Source: Ecdyonurus torrentis (lineage: Eukaryota > Arthropoda > Insecta > Ephemeroptera > Heptageniidae). Taken from it: a DNA stretch of 64,000 nt. The notes under the pieces were generated by a model. The model ran no database searches. It was not told where the DNA came from and was given only the letters and a program-made list of their open reading frames with translations. The translations under genes were made by a program, and so were the position numbers. Location of the stretch: positions 29,086,459 to 29,150,458 of the forward strand of contig OX439134.1 of the NCBI GenBank assembly GCA_949318235.1, given 5' to 3'. Of this stretch, positions 25,140 to 37,708 are shown in pieces (the stretch's first letter is position 1; each line of letters opens with the position of its first letter).

Positions 25140-25259
25140 CGCATTAATTTATATGCCTTATTTTAATGTGGCTGCATCTTAAGTTTATATTATAGAGAGT
25201 AAAATGTTTTTGATTGCTATCTACTGTATTTTAATAACATTTTATGTCTTTTGTTTACC

Positions 25260-25260
<1 letters not shown>

Positions 25261-25353
<93 letters not shown>

Positions 25354-25459
25354 CTCTCTCTCGCTCTCTCTCTCGCTCTCTCTCTCGCTCTCTCTCTCGC
25401 TCTCTCTCTCGCTCTCTCTCTCGCTCTCTCTCTCGCTCTCTCTCTCGCTCTCTCTCTCG

Positions 25460-25521
<62 letters not shown>
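25261..25521. repeat. Compound (CT)n array with 12-bp higher-order unit
   Basis: A 260-bp CT array. From 25351 to 25471 a G replaces a T once every 12 bp, giving 11 evenly spaced Gs (unit GCTCTCTCTCTC). The flanking parts are plain CT. Long Arg-Glu, Leu-Ser and Leu-Ala frames over it are artefacts. Confidence 0.97.
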
Positions 25522-25525
<4 letters not shown>

Positions 25526-25900
25526 CTCTCTCCTGTTCTCAACGTCTAAATATTGATATAATTTTACACCCAAATTTCAGAAAAAGTTTAATATTTTGTA
25601 CATCAAAAAAGTCTCATAATGCACTATTATGATATATTGAGAAAATTTTTATATTCTTCCCTCACTAAATACCTTTTGTGGCCTGTAAATAAAAATAAAT
25701 TATTATTATTGTTATGAAAATTGTAATATAAAACTAAAACTATAAAAAAAATTTAATGACATAATGTAATTTGTTACAGGGACAAATCTAGGAGAGGTGC
25801 AAGAATAGTGATCGCCCCTCTGATATCAGTCAAGTTAAATTGATTAATATTACCAACCACTTTATCCCCCCCTCCCCCCCCCCCCTTGTGGGATAGGTAA

Positions 25901-26250
25901 CTTTTTTTTTGTCATATTGTGTAATTGTGCTACACTTTCTCCATAGTCCCGTCAAGGCATTATCTTATCTACAGGTACAATGGAAACCGCCCACATGAGG
26001 CAAACACGGTCTAATACACAGCCTGGCATTCACCATGACAGCCTACAGAAACCGTAGAAACTCTAGGCAGGCTGGACGGTGCAATCACATGCAAACATGC
26101 ACCTCCCCAATTCTGTTAGTCGTCACGGAATGCATGTAAACATGCATTGTGCAACGTGTTGTGCTATCACACTTCACGTACGCACCTAGCAGTGGCTCGA
26201 ACCTACGCTCCGTGAAGAGTACAGAGTTACGAGTCAGATGCCCAACTCGG
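25901..26250 (-). mobile_element. tRNA-derived SINE, inverted copy (G-2)
   Basis: Reverse complement of the 7241-7640 SINE. The B box (inverse TGGCTCGAACC) is at 26193-26203, the inverse of the CACTTCACGTACGCACC block is just left of it, and a poly(T) tail lies at 25902-25910. The A-box region is shortened (inverse reads CCGAGTTGGGCATCTGAC), so the internal promoter is probably impaired. Confidence 0.8.
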
Positions 26251-26318
26251 ACTAAAGTTCTACTCTTGGTATTTTATTACCAAAATAATTCTCCTCTTCA
26301 TGCTATATTTTGATAAAT

Positions 26319-26357
<39 letters not shown>

Positions 26358-26855
26358 CGTGCAATGTTGTCAAATAGTTCGTATAACCAATATTGATATT
26401 TTATTTTGATAGAATCTTGATACATAAAGAAAATTACTTAACTGTGTAAATAATCACCAAAGTTGTTTGTTCGTGGTTTTCGTAAGATATTTTTAAATAG
26501 ATAGCGAAAACTTTTGAAATTTAAATCGATAACGGATGATGAAGTTACTCAATCTCGAAGTTTCTGAAGTTATAAAGAAAAACGAATATGATCACTAAAG
26601 CCGTGATTTCATGTGAAAAATCACGATTACGTCTTACTACTTTTATAGGTAGGATTTTTGCTCCATACAGTCCCTTGTGTATTTATAGAAAAAAAATTGG
26701 TACTTTTTGTACAGTAATGCCTAAAGCTACAAGTAAGAATATAATATTAAGCAAGCTCATAGTTGTGATACAGATAAAGTAGTTATAGTTTTTGTCAGCG
26801 CAACTACAACACTGAAAAAAATACAATACTAATGGAAGTATAAATCTCTCTAATT
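26251..26855. other. AT-rich sequence without recognised feature
   Basis: Poly(A) of about 33 bp at 26321-26353. Otherwise unique AT-rich sequence. Confidence 0.5.
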
Positions 26856-27171
26856 TTAAAGGCATAGAACAAGTTGAACAAAAAACATGTCTAATATCCT
26901 AACATACCTAAATATCAACGTTGATTTGTCCGGAATCATTGATTTCTAATTTATTTTCCATTCACAAAATGACATTTGCGGGTTTGTGACGTCACAGCTC
27001 GCCTGTTTCCGCACGCGTGGACTAGTAAGCTGTGACGTCACAAACCCGCAGCTGTTATTTTATAAATGTAAAATAAATTGGAAATCAATGACTCTGACCA
27101 AATTAACATTGATATTTAGGTATGTTAGGATATTAGGTAAGTTTTTTGTTCAAGGTGTTCTACGCTTTTAA
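26856..27171. mobile_element. Family C foldback MITE (C-1)
   Basis: 316 bp with TTAA at both ends. The arms begin TTAAAGGCATAGAACAAG and end GTGTTCTACGCTTTTAA. Pairing continues through TATCCTAACATACCTAAAT, TTCCATTCACAAAATG and GCGGGTTTGTGACGTCACAGCT. TGACGTCA occurs in both arms (near 26988 and 27033). The short loop is GC-rich (CCGCACGCGTGG). Confidence 0.9.
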
Positions 27172-27208
27172 CAGGTAAAATATTAACCTGAATCATTAAT
27201 ATACTAAA

Positions 27209-27880
27209 TACTCATAAAAATAAATATGTAGTAATTAAGTTAGCTCATTTCCAAAACAATGAGGAAGGTGAATTTTTTTAACCCCCACTTTTTATGATAT
27301 TTTTGAAAAGAGCGTTAAAAAATTTTGAGGCGCTACTTTTTCTTAAAACGATTGGAGCATGGGAAGTATTTATAATTAATTTTTGAAAATCATCCTAAAG
27401 AGACTCTGACGTCATCAATCGGGCATTTATTTCGGAAAGTATTGACCGTAGAAGGTTCAGTAGCCAGTTTTTTGAAATCCTGAGAACGAGCTGATTTCAT
27501 TAAACTGGTTACTGAACCTCGAACGATTAGTATTTGCCGAGAAAAAAGTGGAATGATAACGTCAGAGTCTTTTTAAGTCGATTTTCAAAAATTAATTAAA
27601 AATAATTTACATGCTCCAATAGTCCTAAGAAAAAATAGCGCCTCAAAATTTTTTAAAGCTCTTTCCAAAAATATCATAAACTCAACAAAAAAATTTCAAT
27701 TCACCTTCCTCATTGGTTTAATACAGCATAATTTATGCTATACTTCATAATGACTATGTTATATAGCATAAAAATTATGTTGTATATAGCATAATATTGT
27801 ATGTTGTTTGAATTTAATAGCATTTATGCTATAATGACATAAATGTAGCATAAACTACGAAATTTATTCTTTCCTTGCAA
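27209..27880 (+). mobile_element. Family H MITE interrupted by foldback I (H-4)
   Basis: The left part (GTAATTAAGTTAGCTCATTTCC) and right part (AATACAGCATAATTTATGCTATACTTC ... TTTATTCTTTCCTTGCAAT) together make a normal family H copy once 27257-27715 is removed. Confidence 0.8.
27257..27715. mobile_element. Long foldback element I nested in H-4
   Basis: A 459-bp hairpin with arms of more than 200 bp. Its ends are CAATGAGGAAGGTGAATT and the inverse AATTCACCTTCCTCATTG. Further paired blocks are AAATTTTGAGGCGCTA, GACTCTGACGTCAT / ATAACGTCAGAGTC and GGTTCAGTAGCCAG / CTGGTTACTGAACC. TGACGTCA is intact in the left arm only. No second copy in the window. Confidence 0.88.
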
Positions 27881-28099
27881 TACCTTGTAAAAATACAATT
27901 TTTTAGTATGATTTACCTGTATTATGTAATATTGTAATGCATCAACACCTAGGTGCTTCATGTTGATATTTACATATTTGCACAACCTTGCACTTTGTCG
28001 CCATGTTTGTGGTGTCTAATGCATTGTCTATATATATTCCATAGTGATTAAATACTACATGGTATACTATAGTTAAGATATTCAGTATATTTAAATGTA

Positions 28100-28435
28100 T
28101 TAAAACCATAGACCGCATATAATACAACATGTGCTTTTTAATGAATAAACACGAAATGGAATCTTCAAATCTGATATCAATTTTTACAATGTAACCCCAC
28201 GAGAGAGCGTGAAAAAACTGTAAAGTATGCAATTTGCGTAAAAATTCATGTTTATGACGTCAGAAACATGCAAAAATTAGTATGAAAATGTTGTGCGGGT
28301 TGCATAAATCGAATTTTCTGATCACTGCTACGGGGCTACTGTTGGGTTTTGAGTCAAACTAATGTTATTTATGTAAATCCCAGCAAGTGTTTTGTGATAT
28401 AAATGCTAATGTTTTTCTCTGGTCTATGCCTTTAA
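28100..28435 (-). mobile_element. Family A MITE (A-4)
   Basis: Full-length inverted copy from TTAAAACCATAGACCGCAT to GGTCTATGCCTTTAA. TGACGTCA near 28256. TTAA is intact at the right, and the left reads TTAAAA. Confidence 0.9.
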
Positions 28436-28497
28436 TGTATAATATGACAGTTATTCCATACAGCATAAATTACGTATTTTTTACGTGTATTAATTGG
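28436..28497 (+). mobile_element. Family H 3' end fragment
   Basis: CATACAGCATAAATTACGTA followed by TTTTTTACGTGTATTAA matches the right end of family H. It abuts A-4 on its left and B-2 on its right. Confidence 0.55.
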
Positions 28498-28503
28498 TCT
28501 ATA

Positions 28504-28900
28504 TTAAAGCCCTTGTCAACTTATTTTTTTATCATTTATAATACTAGACTGATAATTACTTTACCTTAATATCCATGAATTAGACACCATCACGTTGATT
28601 TTCTATTTATTTTCATTTTTGCGGTTATATCACGTATCTGACGTCACAATGTACCACCGCCAATCACAGTCACCGCTCTGGTCACGTGATAAATTTAAGC
28701 CTCTCCCTCAAGTTCTTTACCCCTATCACGGCCCCATTGGTACATTGTGACGTCAGATACGTGATATAACCGTAAAGAGGAAAATAAATGAAAATAAATA
28801 CAAAATCAACGTGATGGTATCTAATTCATGAATAATAAAGTAAGGTAATTATCAATCTAGTATTCTAAATGATAAAAAAGTAAGTTGACAAGGGATTTAA
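28504..28900. mobile_element. Family B foldback MITE (B-2)
   Basis: 397 bp, TTAA on both sides, nearly the same sequence as B-1, with small differences (TACCACCGCC for GACCCGCCGCC, and a short duplication AATAAATGAAAATAAATAC in the right arm). Both arms carry TGACGTCA (28639-28646 and about 28748). Confidence 0.92.
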
Positions 28901-29458
28901 ATATGAAAAGTCTTGAATTTATTGCAGTTCAAAATATTGTGATACAGATACGAGAGCGTAAAAAAAAAAAAAAGACTAATAATAAAAATGTCTTTGCATA
29001 AATCTATACTGTACCTTTAATTACTGACAATTTTAACTTTTCACCAAGTTTTTTCAAGGGGATAATATAAAAACATAAAACTTAAATCTAATTACGCCTT
29101 TGACACAGAAAAAAAAGGTAGTATAAAAGTAAATGTCAAATTTAGAAGAGCTCTTAAAAATTACTTTAATCCCCAAAAGTTTAAAACTTACTTCTTTTTT
29201 TTTATTACACTTAAAGATGTTAAATTTAACGATATTAAACCAAATCTTACAAAAGGTGTTAAAAGTTTACACCTTCTACTACTAGTTACAAAAGTATAAA
29301 AGTTTTTAAAATTGATTGTATATAGTTTGGTTAATTAAAAATATAAATGAGTCTATAAATAAAATGTGCAATTTTAAAACTGTCGCTGTGGTCACATTTT
29401 TGCTGCGACATTTTTTAAAATTGTTTTTAGTAAATATTGTTGCAACAAAATGCGATAA
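28901..29458. other. AT-rich sequence without recognised feature
   Basis: No feature recognised. Confidence 0.55.
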
Positions 29459-29767
29459 GGAGAGAAAGAGAGAGAGAGACAGAACGAGAGTTAGATAAAA
29501 GGAGAGAGAGAGAACGAGAGAGAGAGAACGAGAGAGAGAGAACGAGAGAGAGAGAGAGAGAACGAGAGAGAGAGAGAACGAGAGAGAGACAGAGACAGAG
29601 ACAGAGACAGAGACAGAGACAGAGACAGAGACAGAGACAGAGACAGAGACAGAGACAGAGACAGAGACAGAGACAGAGACAGAGACAGAGACAGAGACAG
29701 AGACAGAGACAGAGACAGAGACAGAGACAGAGACAGAGACAGAGACAGAGACAGAGACAGAGACAGA
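29459..29767. repeat. Compound (GA)n / (AGAGAC)n array
   Basis: The left part (about 29459-29584) is GA with repeated AACGAGAG interruptions. The right part (about 29585-29767) is a perfect hexanucleotide AGAGAC array of about 30 units. Arg-Gln and Leu-Cys frames across it are artefacts. Confidence 0.97.
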
Positions 29768-29847
29768 ACTTTGAAATTATCTTGACTAGTGTAAAATTTA
29801 AAATAACCCAAAATTGAACTAAATACTTTCTTCTCCTTTTTTTTAAT

Positions 29848-29940
29848 TCATCCTGTTTATACATTTCTACGGTTTCTCTATACGTTAGTATGGTGAATGT
29901 TGGTCTAAATAAGTATTTTAGCCATGGTTAGAATGATTGA
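29848..29940 (+). mobile_element. Possible SINE body fragment
   Basis: TTTCTACGGTTTCTCTATACG followed by TGGTGAATGTTGGTCTAAATA resembles the SINE block GTTTCTCTAGG...TGGCAAATGCTGG. Short and diverged. Confidence 0.3.
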
Positions 29941-30002
29941 GCGATAACTTCCCATCTGTCGATATTATGTCTATACATTTTGAAAGAACTATGGTTAAAG
30001 TT

Positions 30003-30117
30003 TTAAGCCCTTTTCACAAAGACGCGTATCTTACTTGAAGATATAGCAATCAATGTCATTTGGATTCTTAAGTATAAGAGTTGTGTGAATTTACGTGGCA
30101 TCGTGAACAGATCATAA
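30003..30117 (+). mobile_element. Family T short TTAA element (T-2)
   Basis: Left end TTAAGCCCTTTTCACAAAGA, then CAATGTCATTTGGATTCTTA, GTGTGAATTTACG and CATCGTGAACAG, parallel to 10257-10377. The right TTAA is lost. Poly(A) at about 30137-30161 and poly(T) at about 30175-30199 follow. Confidence 0.6.
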
Positions 30118-30199
30118 CAAACTAATACAATATTGCAAAAAAAAAAAAAAAAAAAAAAAAAGTTTAATTTAAGTTTTTTTTTTTTTTTTTTTTTTTTTA

Positions 30200-30973
30200 C
30201 AACTCGATCATATTTTATTTTAATTATGATGTTCAATATAACTCATACTATATAACAAAAAATCTTTGTAATATATCTACTTTTAGTTAAATACAAATAT
30301 GAAGACTAATGTAAGCTTTTTTTTATAGTGTAACGCAAGTAAAAAAAAAAGAAATACAATTTTCTTTTTTCAACTTGAGGTTTTGTGGTTAGTATTGTTC
30401 TCCAGGGGTCACAAAAATTTTTACGATCTTTTCAGTTTGAAATATTGATGCAGGTTCAATTTGCATATGACGTCATATCAATCAATGACTATATACGTAG
30501 CAATGCAGGTCAGGTTTATACTTCTATATTTATTTATCATTGATTTTTATTGTTAAGAAATGATATCTATTTCAATAATAGTCTTTTTATATATAAACAT
30601 AACAAAATAAATATTGATACGCTCATACATTTTTGAAATAAATAAAAATGAAAAAATAAATATTGTTATACGTTTTTTTTTTTTTTTTTTTTTTCTTTCT
30701 TGCTTTAAGCTGATTTTTTTATCGCCCTAGTAGTACAGCAAAATGACAGTAAATAAAACAAAATTGATTAACTTCTGTTGTGCATATAGTTTAATTTTTA
30801 ATTTACTTTACAATATGCGTACGTTCCTAATTTCCAATGTTTCTAAATGTAATAAATGTTAAATTTTTAGCAGCCTTTATTTTTTTTATTTTTTTTTTTC
30901 TGTTCAATACTAACTACAAGGGGAGAAAACACAATTAACGTCACTACGTTTTGTTGACCACTGCATATCAATC
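30200..30973. other. AT-rich sequence with one isolated TGACGTCA
   Basis: CATATGACGTCATATC near 30465-30480 is a clean palindrome, but I see no element around it. Poly(T) at about 30671-30694. Confidence 0.45.
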
Positions 30974-31284
30974 TATACGGTGTATGCATTCATATTAAAG
31001 TCGACGCCATGTTGGATTACTCAATAACATGGACAGCATAGGAAAATAATTCATTTTACAAGTTTAAAAACACTATGCAATATTTTTGAGAGCATTGATG
31101 TTGTTAATAAGTTAAATTAGTATTTCGAGTATGTGACAAAAATAATAATAAAAAAAAAAAATCAACCGATCTCTCTAAGAAAATAGCCAAAAGCCAAGTT
31201 TTTCCTATACGGAGCAATATTGTTTACTTCTCCAGTGTGGCCTCCAGGCGCAATAAATATGATGTCATGCGGATACACCTTATA
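30974..31284 (-). mobile_element. Family E MITE (E-3)
   Basis: Runs from TATACGGTGTATGCATTCAT through AAGTCGACGCCATGTTGGAT and TTTTTGAGAGCATTGATG to CATGCGGATACACCTTATA. The CRE is mutated here (TGATGTCA). Confidence 0.82.
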
Positions 31285-31356
31285 CAAAACCAAAACGTCT
31301 GGTAAATAAAACTTCTGACAAATATTTGTGCTCGACCTTGATAGCTACTTCACCTG

Positions 31357-31517
31357 TAGTTATTGACTGATAAAGGAACAACTGTTTTCAAGCCGACTCA
31401 CATCCGCTCCCGTTTCGACTTACTACACATGCGTAGTACTCCGAAACGGAGGCGGATATACGCAAAATCGCTTATAGTCAGCCTCAAAACGGTTTTTCCT
31501 TTATCAGTCAATAACTT
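31357..31517 (+). mobile_element. Family K MITE, intact copy (K-2)
   Basis: 161 bp. Terminal inverted repeats TAGTTATTGACTGATAAAGG and its inverse CCTTTATCAGTCAATAACT. Inner inverted blocks CCGTTTCGACTTACTACACA and GTAGTACTCCGAAACGG pair around ATGCG. Confidence 0.85.
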
Positions 31518-31543
31518 TCATACTAGTACTAGTAGTTACTCAC

Positions 31544-31546
<3 letters not shown>

Positions 31547-31620
<74 letters not shown>
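31547..31620. repeat. (AT)n microsatellite
   Basis: About 36 TA units. Confidence 0.97.
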
Positions 31621-31621
<1 letters not shown>

Positions 31622-31856
31622 CTTTTTGAATATTGTTTATTTTGTTTAATAAACGTTTAATATATTATTACAATAATTATTTAAAACTTTCCTAAATATC
31701 TTTGAATAATAATAAAAAATGAAACTAAACTATTATTATTAATATTTTTTAATATAAATATAATTTAATTGAAGTGTTACCTCCCCCCCCCCCCCCAATA
31801 TTATATTTATCTACCTTTTCAATTTTGTAACATACTAAAAAAAATGGCACTGCTTT

Positions 31857-31857
<1 letters not shown>

Positions 31858-31951
<94 letters not shown>
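31858..31951. repeat. (AT)n microsatellite
   Basis: About 46 TA units, with a C run at about 31783-31797 just upstream. Confidence 0.97.
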
Positions 31952-31953
<2 letters not shown>

Positions 31954-32263
31954 TTAACAGTTACAATATAATTAATTGTATTAGTAATTGAATTCTTCAA
32001 TGTAAACAACTCCAACCCAATGTTATAGCACTGTCGACATATCAATATTTTTTACATAACATCCATATTGATCATGTATGTAAATAAAACCATTATTTAA
32101 ATATCTCCATATATAGCGTATACGTTTGTAATTTGTTTTTCATGAATATTATTCTGGTATATATTTACGTAAAATTATCATATTTTTAGAATATCAAATG
32201 AACATTTATACGATATTTTTATTTATTTAATTTTCTCAGCTTTGACACATAGTGTAGAGAGAA

Positions 32264-32583
<320 letters not shown>

Positions 32584-33284
32584 AGAGAGACAGAATTTAA
32601 AATTACACCTACTTATCTTTCTAAAAAACAACATTAATATAAAAGTTTTCCCTAACGTTAAATGATAAAAAATAATAAATACATAACCTAACCTTTAACC
32701 TTTATATATAAAATTGTAATTTAGCTTACAAATAAAAAGTGTAAAAAAATATATATATTTGGTATTAATTACAATGTGTAAATTATGCTATAAATTTTAC
32801 TAAAACAACTTGACAGCTAACTGTTATACGAGAAATAAATAATTATTATGGTAAAATAAACAAACGATTTCTATTTTTCTCCCACTCTCTCTCTCTCTCT
32901 CTCATATTAATTTGAAAAATAAAATATTTGGAGGTTTTATAATATTTTATCTCATTAATACAAATAATTAAAATAACAGAAGTATCATTAATAATAATGA
33001 TAATTTTATATTTGCTACCACTGGTATTTATATTATAGTTAAATAATAAGTTATTCGATACTCATAATGTATCGGTATCAGGCTTGCACGGTTTGATGAA
33101 CATGGTAAAACTTTATTAGTGTTTTTATTCTAGCTGAATATCCGTAACGCCCAACGTTGGATGTGAAACAACATGAAAAGGGAAATAAAAACATAACAAG
33201 TACCTAACATGATTATCCCGCAAGAGTTGAATTACATTAACAATGTTTTGCCTCAAATTATTACTAGCTTTAATCAACCAAAAG

Positions 33285-33333
<49 letters not shown>

Positions 33334-33439
33334 GAAATATTTTTTTTACTAAATAACACGTCTTTAGTCTAAATTATTTAATTATAATAAAAATTTGTTT
33401 TTATTTAGAGGTATAAATCACTAATTAGTAAACTGTAAT
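32584..33439. other. AT-rich sequence without recognised feature
   Basis: Short (CT)n at 32886-32904 and poly(A) of about 42 bp at 33290-33331. Otherwise nothing. Confidence 0.5.
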
Positions 33440-33530
33440 TTAATTAATTATGCTGTAATAAACAAATTATGCTGAAAATGAGATAGCATGCATGATTATT
33501 ATGTTTTTATTTTTGGCCGTTTATACCTAT
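33440..33530 (-). mobile_element. Family H fragment
   Basis: AATTATGCTGAAAATGAGATAGCATGCATGATTATTATG is the inverse of the H left-hand block (TAATTATGCTATCTCATTTTCAGC). Only this half is present. Confidence 0.5.
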
Positions 33531-33727
33531 TCTTCTTAATATAAAACGCATATAATTAAAAAGAAAATTTTACGCAATTTTTGCTGAGTATAGTTTTAAG
33601 GATTGCATTTTATATGCTTTCAGGACCCATTACAATCATATATATAAGAGTGAAAAAAAATTGGAATTACTTTTTAGCTTTATGAGGGCTTTGAAAGTAT
33701 TTAATACAAAATTTTGGTTATGATTCA

Positions 33728-33774
<47 letters not shown>

Positions 33775-34565
33775 TGGAAGTTTTCTTAATTTTAAGTAAC
33801 ACTGTACACACTAACGAAAAACAACTTTAATATTTACAACTTTTATTGGAATCACCGCAGTACCTTCTTTTCAGCCTGAATGAATTACTTGAACACTTTT
33901 TCAAAATTGATCTTTCTCCCCGCTTTGCAAGATACTAAAATCTGCAAAATTTAGTCAATATTGCCTTTTTTATTGTAAGGAGAGAGAGAGAGAGAGAATA
34001 TAAACATTTATAATCTTTATTTTTGACTCTTAAATATTTTATTGTAACATCTTTTTTTGTCTTTTAAATTTCATTGAATAAATTTTAAAGAGCTTCTAAC
34101 TTAAAAGTTTGAAAATCTTCTAAAAGAAACTTTTTTTTTATATGAATAAATTGCACATCCACACTAAAAAACTTATTCATCACAATTTTACAGCACAAAT
34201 AAATTAAAAAGTTTCTAAATGTTAAAGTAAGTTTTATTCATAGACGTTGAGAAACTTTATGACATATAAATATGTAGCAAATATTACAGAGTAAAATTGT
34301 GAAGTGGTAAAAACGGTTACTCTTAAGTGTTTTATTTTTTTGTAGTAACATTTAAAATACAAGCTGCACCAGTCTTTTGTATAACTGAAGTGCGAGATCA
34401 TATTTCTCAAGGTTTTTATTATTTCCTTTTGCAAGCTTGGTTTAGTAAGGCAAATGACAAAGGAAATGTTCCATTATATTTGTATTTATTTTAATGTAGA
34501 CTGGAAAATTTCTTACAAAATCATTAAATCCTTGCATTGGGTTTAAAAAATCATGAATGTTGAGC
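33531..34565. other. AT-rich sequence with short simple repeats
   Basis: An (AT)n tract at 33731-33773 and a short (GA)n at 33979-33999. No other feature seen. Confidence 0.55.
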
Positions 34566-34872
34566 TTAAAGGCGTAGAACACTTTGAACAAAAAAGTTGC
34601 ATAATATCCTAACAAAACTGAAAATCAACGTTGATTTGGCGAGAGTCATTGATTTTTAATTTATTTTCCATTCAGAAATGCCACTGGCGGTCACTGACGT
34701 CACAGCTCACCTGGTTTACGCGCGTAAAAGAAGCAAGCTGTGACGTCAGTGACGTCAGTGGCATTTTGTGAATGGAAAATAAATTAGAAATCAATGACTC
34801 CAATCAATGTTGATTTTCAGTTTTGTTAGCATATTACACAACTTTTTCGTTCAAGGTGTTCTACGCCTTTAA
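34566..34872. mobile_element. Family C foldback MITE (C-2)
   Basis: 307 bp with TTAA ends, from TTAAAGGCGTAGAACACTTT to GTTCTACGCCTTTAA. The right arm has a duplicated GTGACGTCAGTGACGTCAGTG, so this copy carries three TGACGTCA boxes (near 34695, 34740 and 34748). Confidence 0.92.
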
Positions 34873-36060
34873 AGTTTCTGATAGGCTTTGAAATTTTTGA
34901 AATTTATTTTAAAAATATTTTACTAACTTTTTAGCTTTTAAAAAAAGGAAAAGATTATACGCGTATGCCAAAACAACGTCTTTCCCGCCAAAAATTGCAT
35001 CCGGGGTGCTAAACCAATCAGAGAGCGTGTTACAAACCTACCAGCCAATCACTATTGTTTTAAATACAATTTTTGTCCAATTTTTATAGTTTTCCAATGT
35101 TAATAATTGAGATAATACTTTTTTTTTTAATTTTCCTTTTCTCTTTACTTTTGGGGTATTCTATTGTTTTAACATAATATTATGTAATTTGTTATCCATC
35201 GCACAATTAATAATTATTTAAGTTAATTTAATTTTGGCTCCATGTTTTGGTAACAGAGATTTGATTTTTTTTATGTTAAAAATATTCATTTTAACCAGTG
35301 ATAACAAGATAAAGAACTTTCTGGTTAGCCTTTTTTTTATTTTAAAAAAGAAAATTTTGTATCAACAACAACAACAACAAAATAATAAAAAGTAAACTTG
35401 GTCGAGTCAGGAAAAAAAAGTATATTGCTGTTTTTTACCTCGAAAATAATTATGATTTATAACATAAAATAAAAAGAGGATTTCGAGCTTTTTCTTTTCC
35501 CGTAGCATGTTAACAATATATTATTCATAGTAATACTATATGATAAAAATTACTCTTATGTTTTTAAACAGACTTACCAATTCATACGATATTTTTTAAC
35601 ATTCGTTCCCTCATATGCAAAATAATATGTTGTGTCTTTTTACCTGAAACAAAAGAAGGGAGAATAATTAGAATTAATGTTCAACATGGTGACGACACAT
35701 ACAAAAAATATGTGATTTAAAAAATATGTGATTTATAATGTTACAATGTTACAGCATAAATCTTTGTGGCTATTCAGCATAATTAATTTGTAACATCATG
35801 GTAACATTTATAAACAACAATATTAATTATTGAAATACATACACATACATATTTTGTACATAGTCGAAAATACAAACTTTTTTTTATACATTTCATGTGT
35901 GGTCAATTTTTTGTGTGTTTTGTATTATGTATAGAAGATTAAAATTGATTTTTTTTTATTTAAATCTCAATGTCAAATGATTTATGTATTCAATAGCAGA
36001 GAAAGTGCGCAAACACTTTGAATAATAGAATCAAATGTCACCAAATGGAATCAATAAATA
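34873..36060. other. AT-rich sequence; possible H fragment near 35735-35835
   Basis: ACAGCATAAATC and TTCAGCATAATTAATTTGTAAC at 35750-35800 look like family H words, but no termini are seen. A less AT-rich patch at 34960-35060 contains two CCAATCA boxes. No coding frame. Confidence 0.4.
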
Positions 36061-36376
36061 TTAAAGGCGTAGAACACCTTGAACAACAAAGTTGTGTAAT
36101 ATTCTAACAAACCTGAAAATCAACGTTGATTTAGCTGGAGTCATTGATTTCTAATTTATTTTCCATGCACAAAATCACACTGGCGGTCACTGACGTCACA
36201 GCTCGCTTGTTTTACGCGCGCGTGGACCAGGCGAGCTGTGACGTCATTGACCGCTCGTGCCATTTTGTAAATGGAAAATAAATTAAAAATCAATGACTAC
36301 GGACAATTCAACGTTGATTTTCAGTTTTGTTAGAATATTACACAACTTAGTTGTTCAAGGTGTTCTACGCCTTTAA
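36061..36376. mobile_element. Family C foldback MITE (C-3)
   Basis: 316 bp with TTAA ends. The arms TTAAAGGCGTAGAACACCTT and its inverse are nearly perfect. TGACGTCA in both arms (near 36190 and 36237) around a GC-rich loop (TACGCGCGCGTGGACC). Confidence 0.92.
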
Positions 36377-36455
36377 TAATAACAAATTAAAAATCCAGCA
36401 AGTTTGAAATTTTTACTCTTTAAATATTTTCACGGTATTTTTAATGGTATACCTT

Positions 36456-36518
<63 letters not shown>

Positions 36519-37708
36519 GGTCTAGTATAATAAAAAAAAATTAAAATACAAAAATATATAAGCCTATTAGCAACTTTTGCATATTAAATGGACAAATCAA
36601 ATTACCTCAAATGAATTTTTAACAAAAATTTAATTTAATATGACTTTTGTACGCTAAAAGTACTTTGCTTTTTTTACACAATTTATGCAAAAAAAAAAAA
36701 AAAAGTTAATTTTAGTGATTCAACTGCTTATAAAAATAATTTTCCCCATATTTAAAAACAATTAAAAATAATCTTAAAAAAGTTTGCAACACAGGAGCTA
36801 AAGTTTTTTTTTTTTTTTTTATTAAAAGTATTTTATTTCTGAACACGATGTTTTTAATTCATACACAGGGGCTCATTAAATTCATTCCTCTTATTATTTT
36901 TTTTAACTGTGTATATGACCTTCATTTGTTTTTGTCATGTACAATATTTCAGGTACTTACACAAAATTACGTAATCTTGTAGTTAATAATTTTACCTCCC
37001 TGCTAACCCATATTATGTTGTAACTACAAACTATATACATAATTATGACGGAAATGGGACTTTAATTACATCTCGTGCCAGTTTTAAGCTTATAACGACA
37101 ATTAAATCAAGTTTATATATTTTATAATGATTATTAACAGTCACTGAAATACATTAGTTTTGTTTATTATTGATCTACATCATGTATAGTTTAATTATAC
37201 TATAAGTTTAATCTATAAACTATGTTTAAAAACACAATAAAACGTATACAAATTATATGACAAAAAAATAACAACCGGTAGTTTCTAAAATGAATGATGT
37301 ATGAATTTAATCCACTTTATAAGGGATTAGAGACTGGAGTTAATTTTTTTTTATTTATTTATTAAAAACACATAGATTACAAACATATTTATTTGATATG
37401 TCACATATAATCGTTGCTTCAGAGAGCATAGCTCGTGTTGAAGCGAAACATAAAGAAAAAAATATACTTAAAGAAAGAAAGAAACATAATTAATTGTCTA
37501 AGGTGGAATACTAGAGTTATCAAACTCTAGAGAAAAACAAAATAATAATAATTATCAAACAATAATAATAATGATTGTATCGTATACACCTATGTTAAGA
37601 TTATTCTCGTATATACGTGCATATCATTGCATGTTAAATATATAATTTTTTAATTTATTTTTAAATATAAAAAAGCTCTTTTCATTTTTTAGCTGTTCAG
37701 GTATTTTA
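36377..37708. other. AT-rich sequence with a (GA)n array
   Basis: (GA)n at about 36465-36514 and short poly(A)/(T) tracts near 36690-36706 and 36805-36820. No gene or element recognised. Confidence 0.5.

Noticed and set aside
25204..25632. Open frames of 95-142 codons on both strands rich in Arg-Glu or Leu-Ser
   Set aside because: Artefacts of the CT/GA array. The same applies to frames at 29427-29864, 32236-32637, 42920-43324, 39892-40285, 52090-52275 and over all (AT)n tracts.
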